From: Chimonanthus salicifolius
Lineage: Eukaryota; Streptophyta; Magnoliopsida; Laurales; Calycanthaceae
Assembly (NCBI GenBank): GCA_013350335.1
Contig: CM023535.1
Coordinates: 38,438,069-38,502,068, forward strand
Direction of reading: 5' to 3'
Length of the DNA stretch: 64,000 nt
This document shows, piece by piece, positions 58,501-64,000 of this stretch. The notes beneath the pieces are model-generated. The model had not been told where the DNA came from, searched no databases, and worked only from the letters and a program-made list of their open reading frames with translations. Every line of letters begins with the position of its first letter. Position 1 is the first letter of the stretch. Position numbers and translations under genes: made by a program.

Positions 58501-59234
58501 TACTAACTCAATTTGATGGCATTCTCAATAATATGACCAAAATTGAAGAATAATGAGATCCACAACGACTTGATGCACTTTACAAAAAAATTGGAATTAA
58601 CTTATAAGCCTCAAAAATTCAAAAGGCATTGAAGCTCACTGGGTATGAGTCTCCACTAGTATTCCTCCGGTGATAACTCGACTCATGAAATATTTTTGTT
58701 TCTCAACTAATTTTAATATGGCTGTGTAAAAATTGTTCCGAATATAAATTTTATAAAAATCCTCTCGAAAAAGTGTGATATAAAAAATTTTATTTACCTA
58801 TTAATGCTGTAAAATCACTTAGACTCAACAATACTTTTTTTTTACAAGGTTCTCAGTCTTCACTTACTCTTCGCTTGATTGATTTTTTTTTGACTCACAA
58901 AACGACTTACAAAAACTTTTAGTGCACTCTATTTTTTTTATTGGACTCAACTAATGTATCCCATTTTGATACCCCCAAACTTAAATTTGACATTATCCTC
59001 AATGTTCCTTAATCCACAGTGATCAGGTGCAAATCAGAAGCTTTTTGGAACAGTGTTAATTAGGGTTCAGGTGTATTTAAAAGGGTTCCCTTACAACGGA
59101 CCTAAAACAAAAATCCTAAAATAGACTGACTTACTAAAAAAAACAATCCTATACTGACTCTAAAAAAAACATATAAAAGACGCAAACTCAATTATTCTTT
59201 CGCATATAAAACAACCCTTGCCTTCTTGAGTGAG

Positions 59235-59690
59235 TTATATTCGGCTCGACAAATGGTGATGGTGAATGTGCTCCAATGAGTACATAACATCATAGGCCAA
59301 GTATTTATTTTCCCACTTATAATCTCCCACTGGTATGATGAAAGCCCATGGATCATTTAAATCAAAAGGAATATAGTCCAGTGCGGAGGCCTCAATATTG
59401 GGTTGTTCAACATTGATAGGTTTTTCCTTGATTTGAGGCTATTCTTTAACCTCAATTTTGACTTTGATGCTCGAATTATCACCTACCCTAGTCAAACTCT
59501 CCTCACTTCGGGTGAAACTCTCGGGATTTGATGATGATGCTAGTGTTAAAACTGACATGACCTCAAAGACCCTACTGTTATCCAAAGTGGATTGATGACT
59601 AACTTGGGGTTCACCAATTGGGGACCTAACTCTAACAAATCGCTTAGTTGAATCACACCTCCAAGTATTTATTGTTACTCAACAAGACCA
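59235..59690 (-). pseudogene. Unrecognised ORF remnant in the Athila-like element
   Basis: On the minus strand about 140 codons can be read with one internal TAG (59439-59441), ending TAA at 59235-59237. Recognisable stretches are WRCDSTKRFVRVRSPIGEPQ near the start and NDPWAFIIPVGDYKWENKYL near the end. No ATG opens it, so it is a fragment. I do not know the protein; the position suggests the edge of gag or of an extra ORF of the parent element. The codon pattern and single stop argue for former coding use. Confidence 0.45.
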
Positions 59691-61084
59691 AACAAGACAA
59701 AACAAAATCACACTAAATAAATGACCTAAAACTAAAAATTAAAACCTATACTAACCTAAGACTCTAGACTGGCTACTAATCTTTTCTTCAAAAATTCTAA
59801 ATCTCCAATTAAAAGTTGAACCACAATCATGGCTAGGTAAGTTCTCAGGTAAGTGGAGGAGCACTTGGCAATCTGTTTTTGTTCCACTTATCATTAGGTT
59901 GTTTACACCTTGGTGACAGAACTAATCCTAGACACAATGATTGAAGAAAAACTAATATTGGTGATAAAATATTAATTGAATTGAAGATTGTCCTAATGAG
60001 CATGAAAGACCCTAAAAACTAACTACTGGTTGCACTTCGATTTTACTTTAAAGTGTATAACCATTTTTATTTACTAATCTTTTTTATTATTTTATTTTTG
60101 TGAATGCAAACCTAAATCTAACAATGTAAGATACAAAAGCAAATATGCAAACAATTATCAAACAATTTATACTAATGCATGAGATTAGCAACCTAAATCC
60201 ATGATTGAAATAAATATGCAATATTTTTTTTAAATGCAAACTAAATGCAAGTACCCTAATAAAATCTATATGAATGCATGAATAAGATAAAATCAAAAGA
60301 AACTAGTTAGACACTTACCTTAGCCAATGCGCATAAATTCCAACAACTTTGATTCGCGATTTTCAAAACTCCTGAAAAATAAAACACACGAACCTAAGTG
60401 AAGATTCTAACTCAAGAATGCATGAGCTATTTAAATGCAAATTTCTAAACTATAACTAAGAGAGATTAAAATAATTGAATCCTAATTAAGACTTCTAAAC
60501 TAATGCTTGATCATAAATAAATTTCTAAATTAAATACCATTAACTAAAAAAATATTATTTTATTTGGAAAACTCCTAATTTAGATGATGATCTAAAATTA
60601 AAAATTTCCTAGATTTAGAAATTATTCAAAATTGGACGTCTTCAAGCTTGGACAATTTTCTAAAAATGGGACATTTCTCAAATTAAATATTTTAAAACTT
60701 TCCATAGACAGAAGTTCTAAAACTTTCCAAAATTAGATTTGTTTTTCTAAAATTAGAATATTATTAAAATAAAGTATATTTATAAAATTAGAAATTGGCT
60801 AAAGGAGAAACTAGTTGAATCCATCAAATTTCCAAAAATATAAATATCTACAAGAATAGAACTTCTAAATTCAATAAGTATCTAAGTTAAGCAAAATTTC
60901 CACTTTCAGATAAATTCTAAGATCCCTTCTATTTTAAAGAAAATTTTAATTTTAGGTAACCTTCCAAATTAGATTTTTTAAAAATAGAACTTTTTAATCT
61001 TAAAATGTTGCCTAAATTAGAAGATTCTAAAAATAGAAATATCTTCTAAAATCACAAAGTCTAAAAACATATAATTTGCATTTT

Positions 61085-61101
61085 CCCCTGCAACGGTGCC
61101 A
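61085..61101 (-). other. Primer binding site, Athila/Tat type
   Basis: The minus strand reads TGGCACCGTTGCAGGGG, 6 bases after the LTR end. It is close to the TGGCGCCGTTGCCGGGG sequence common to plant Athila/Tat elements (believed to pair with an Asp tRNA). Confidence 0.8.
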
Positions 61102-61107
61102 AAAAGT

Positions 61108-61155
61108 TGTTGTGCAAATTTTAAATTTATAACTCGCAAGCGCATGAACCATTTA
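61108..61155 (-). repeat. Athila-like LTR stub
   Basis: TGTTGTGCAAATTT...ACTCGCAAGCGCATGAACC, the same start as the LTRs at 122 and 26506. Cut by the hairpin LTR at 61156. Confidence 0.88.
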
Positions 61156-61884
61156 TGTAACGCTCGCCCCTTTTCACTCGCTTTCCTTTCCGAAAATCAG
61201 AGTCTATTTTTTTTTATAAACATAGAGTGAACAAGAGTGGGACCTCACGACGGGAGCTAAGTCCGAACTTCTAAAGTCCGACCCTTAACTGGCCAACCCT
61301 ATGTGTGCATGGACTAAGTCCATGAAAATGGTTCACATATAACAATATCAACATGCGGAATTAAAATCATATAAACATGCGGAATTATAATAGAACCAAG
61401 TTCTATTCCATTTCAAATAGCAAAGTACGTCAAGTCTTTATTCATGATTAAAGTTAACTCAATTATCCAAATAAACATCCAACCACCTAAATTATTACAT
61501 GTCCGAAGACTAGTTACTCAAATACAAGTCTATAAGTAACTTAATCAAAATATAAAGTAAATCATCCAAGCTCCTATGACTGGCCCGTTTCGCGTTCATC
61601 GTTCCCCTCGTTTCCTGTATCATCCACTAGGGTAGAAGTAGGGCGTTAGAACAACGCGCCCAGTAGGTATTCCAATTAGGGTTAACATATGGGTTAGTAT
61701 ATAAAATCCAGATATAATATATCATACTATACTTGTAAAGCATCGTATCCAAAACAGTGTATGATAATAGAGATCCAATCACACAGATAAAAAAACAGAA
61801 ACGTTGCATGATAATAAAGATCATAATCATGTCGATTCAATGCCATGCCATGCTATCATATGCAATGAGTCCCACCCATCACAA

Positions 61885-62070
61885 AATATCCTCTTGATGG
61901 AAAGCTCCTCATCAAGGTATCCCCCACGATTGTTTTACGGACGCCTCGACGGAGTGTGGATCTCCGGTTACATTTCATACATAGTATCCGCTTGATGGAA
62001 TGCTCCTCACCAAGGTATCACCCACGAGTGTTTTACGGACGCCCCGATGGAGTGTGTGTCTCCGATTACC
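61885..62070 (-). repeat. Tandem hairpin units
   Basis: Two units with CTTGATGGAAAGCTCCTCATCAAG-like stems, read as CTTGATG, about 10 nt, CATCAAG (near 61892) and CTTGATG...CACCAAG (near 61991), each followed by GGACGCC(T/C)CGA(C/T)GGAGTG. Confidence 0.85.
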
Positions 62071-62358
62071 GTTCATCCCTCCCATGCCATGCATGCGATG
62101 CAAATGCCAACATGCTATATAGAAATACAAATTATAGCATTTAAAACTCCATAATTGAAACGTATTGATTGATACCAAAATAACTTATTAAACATGAAAT
62201 AAACTCATCATAAGTACATAATACACCTTGCACTTTCGTCTGGTAACCACTCACGATCGTACACACCTTGTGAGGTCCCGTTACCTTATAATATATCAAT
62301 CAATTAAAACATGTCCCGTTTGATTTACAATATTGTTTAAGTCCATAAACACAATCCT

Positions 62359-63758
62359 CATGGGGTTCGGCCATACACCATGGCCGAACCCATGATCTTT
62401 CATTTTTAATTATATTTACAGCAATGCCATTCATACCACTTCATTCATTTAATACGCCATACATAGACCCTATGTCCACCAAATAATTCCCGCACATGTT
62501 CCATGATATAATTCGTGGGGTTTGGCCATACACCATGGCCGAACCCTATATCCATTATTTTTCACCTATTTACGTCATTGCCATTGTCCTATTTATAGCC
62601 AATACATAAACCATGAACATAGGTCTATAATTAAATCCCTAAATCATTTCTCATGGGGTTCGGCCATACACCATGGCCGAACCCATGGTCTACCACTTCC
62701 ACTCTTATTTACTTCTTTGCCACTTATACAAATCCCTAAGTTAATTTATTTAAACACTTAGTCCATCAAACATTCATCATGGGGTTCGGCCATACACCAT
62801 GGCCGAACCCATGATTCCTCATCTTAAACCATATTTACATTTTTGCCATTCCTTTAATCATATTAGGTCCATACATGACCCATAACCGATTCCTTAATTT
62901 GATTCATGGGGTTCGGCCATACACCTTGGCCGAACCCTATGATGTATACTCTCCAATTAAAGTAACTTCCATACTTGAATCCATAAATTGGTTCATGGGG
63001 TTCGGCCATACACCATGGCCGAACCCTATGATGTCTAAGTTTCCATTCTTCTATCTTTAGATCCTTTCTAAATTAAAATCCACATTCCATTTTGATCAAA
63101 AGTCCATAATTAGAAAGTTTCCAATTTAGTGACCATCTTCCCTAAAATAAACCCTAGTGGGGTTCGGCCATACACCATGGCCGAACCTCACTCATAGAGA
63201 CAATCCAACCGTCCATGGTTTTTAACCCATAAACTAACCAACAACCTTCCATGGGGTTCAGCCCTTCATCATGGCCGAACCTTATGGTTTATCAACTTCT
63301 CTTAAACCATTTAAACTCATATAAATTTATTAACAAACTCCCATAGTCTTCATCATTAAAAATCCATACATTCAACCATGCCTTTCCATGGTTTTCATCC
63401 CTTAAAAATAACCAATAACCTTTCCCATCATTTTCCATGTTCTAAGTACATGAACATAATTCCACAAATATTTATGGGGTTCAGCCATACTCCATGGCTG
63501 AACCCATGGTCTAGGATCTTCACCAAAAGCATCCATTAAAACCTTTCTAAAATTAAAACCATAACTCTATGATTTTGATCCTCCAACTTCCATTAAAATT
63601 ACCAAAGTCCTTTCATTACAAATCACCAAAGTTCTTCCATGGCGTTCGGCCATACAACATGGCCGAACCCTATGGTTAATCATTCCATTAATTTGAATAC
63701 CGTGATCATTCAATTTCCTTCCATGGGGTTCGGCCATACACCATGACCGAACCCTATG
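62359..63758 (-). repeat. Palindrome array, 11 hairpins
   Basis: Starts near 62359, 62515, 62652, 62778, 62905, 62994, 63157, 63250, 63474, 63638 and 63722, about 90-220 bp apart. Loop ACACC in seven of them. Outer flanks CATGGGG/CCC(T)ATG in most, GTGGGG/CCTCAC at 63157. Arm changes GTTTGG (62520), GTTCAG (63258, 63481) and GACCGAA (63745) are CpG transitions. Confidence 0.97.
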
Positions 63759-64000
63759 GTTCTTTTCTTAAACAAAAACATTAAAACTACTTACCGGTTC
63801 CGTGACTCCTCCGGTTCTCCTTCGGTTGTTCTTGCTCTTCCTATCTTTCTCTTCCTTGGTCTTTTCCTCTTGGTGGCTGCCTTCTCCTTCTCTTTGTTCT
63901 TGCCATGAATGAGTCTTTGAAAAAGAGACAGAATTCCGCTATGTGTGTGTGTAATGTGCCCTTGCTGCCCTTCTCTTTTATTCCACTCGGTCCTATCTTA

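Larger units (their letters stand above)
57558..61155 (-). mobile_element. Athila/Tat-like element interior and LTR stub, minus strand
   Basis: On the minus strand: LTR end AAATTTGCACAACA (61108), spacer, primer site (61101-61085), about 1.4 kb of AT-rich DNA, an ORF remnant (59690-59235), then the 'ttaaggaacattgaggataatg' and GTTTGGGGGTATC phrases (about 58970-59020) and 1.4 kb of 3' DNA homologous to 20090-22110. No protease, reverse transcriptase or integrase is seen between primer site and 3' region, so this too is a deletion derivative. Its LTR is cut at 61155 by the next insertion. Confidence 0.8.
61156..64000 (-). mobile_element. Hairpin LTR, minus strand, running off the window
   Basis: TGTAACGCTCGCCCC at 61156 is the reversed LTR terminus. 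On the minus strand: donor CCGGTAAGTAG (GT at 63793-63794), eleven hairpins, conserved block (62226-62292), hairpin units (61885-62070), acceptor CAG (61615-61617) with TTCTAAC near 61645-61651, terminal region. The duplication at 61151-61155 (ATTTA) cannot be checked. Confidence 0.9.

Overview
The window is plant nuclear DNA from a repeat-rich, gene-free region. It is a stack of LTR retrotransposons inserted into one another: Ty3/gypsy chromovirus-like, Athila/Tat-like and Ty1/copia-like. I see no intact host gene, tRNA or rRNA. The pol sequences, the initiator-Met tRNA primer sites and the TGTAACACC LTR ends are typical of angiosperm elements. The species cannot be named from what is here.

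Layout, left to right. 1-12604 is a minus-strand chromovirus-like element (E1) with a broken integrase and its 5' LTR. An Athila-like solo LTR (122-1688) interrupts the integrase, and a plus-strand solo LTR (6386-10133) interrupts the LTR. E1 sits inside a plus-strand relative (E2, 12605-19729), which sits in the 3' part of an Athila-like element (19730-24397), which sits in the gag of a minus-strand copia-like element (24398-26505 plus 28250-28296). A solo LTR of the chromovirus family (28297-57552) was then split three times: by a minus solo LTR (30787-35294), by a copia-like solo LTR (35469-53182), and by a plus solo LTR (53220-56717). The copia-like solo LTR contains a minus solo LTR (36852-53131), and inside that lies the only complete element (E3, 36938-50423, with TSD AGGGA on both sides). 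57558-61155 is a minus-strand Athila-like internal region that keeps its primer site, and 61156-64000 is another hairpin LTR that runs off the window. Seven of the insertions have matching 5-bp target duplications that I could read directly.

The striking signal is in the chromovirus-family LTRs, which are very long (about 3.5-4.5 kb). Each carries an array of short palindromes: arms GGGTTCGGCCAT and ATGGCCGAACCC around a loop of about 5 nt, with complementary outer flanks. I count roughly 85-90 copies in ten LTR segments on both strands. The hairpins are much better conserved than the DNA between them. They persist in LTR subfamilies whose 5' parts no longer resemble each other, and they show compensatory changes in the outer stem. 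In nearly every LTR the array lies between a TATA-like box plus a purine-rich leader ending in a GTAAGT-type splice donor, and a TACTAAC/TTCTAAC branch-like site plus CAG acceptor. The hairpins therefore look like the content of a leader intron carried in the LTR. Two further structured modules follow the array: a conserved block of about 105 bp, and tandem units with CTTGATG...CATCAAG hairpins that covary.

The three copies whose interior is visible (E1, E2, E3) share one organisation: primer site or leader, about 1.5-2 kb of conserved non-coding DNA, then a lone zinc-finger/integrase module. None shows protease, reverse transcriptase or RNase H. This suggests a non-autonomous family that multiplied after losing most of gag-pol. 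All readings are from inspection by eye. No alignment, folding or database search was run.
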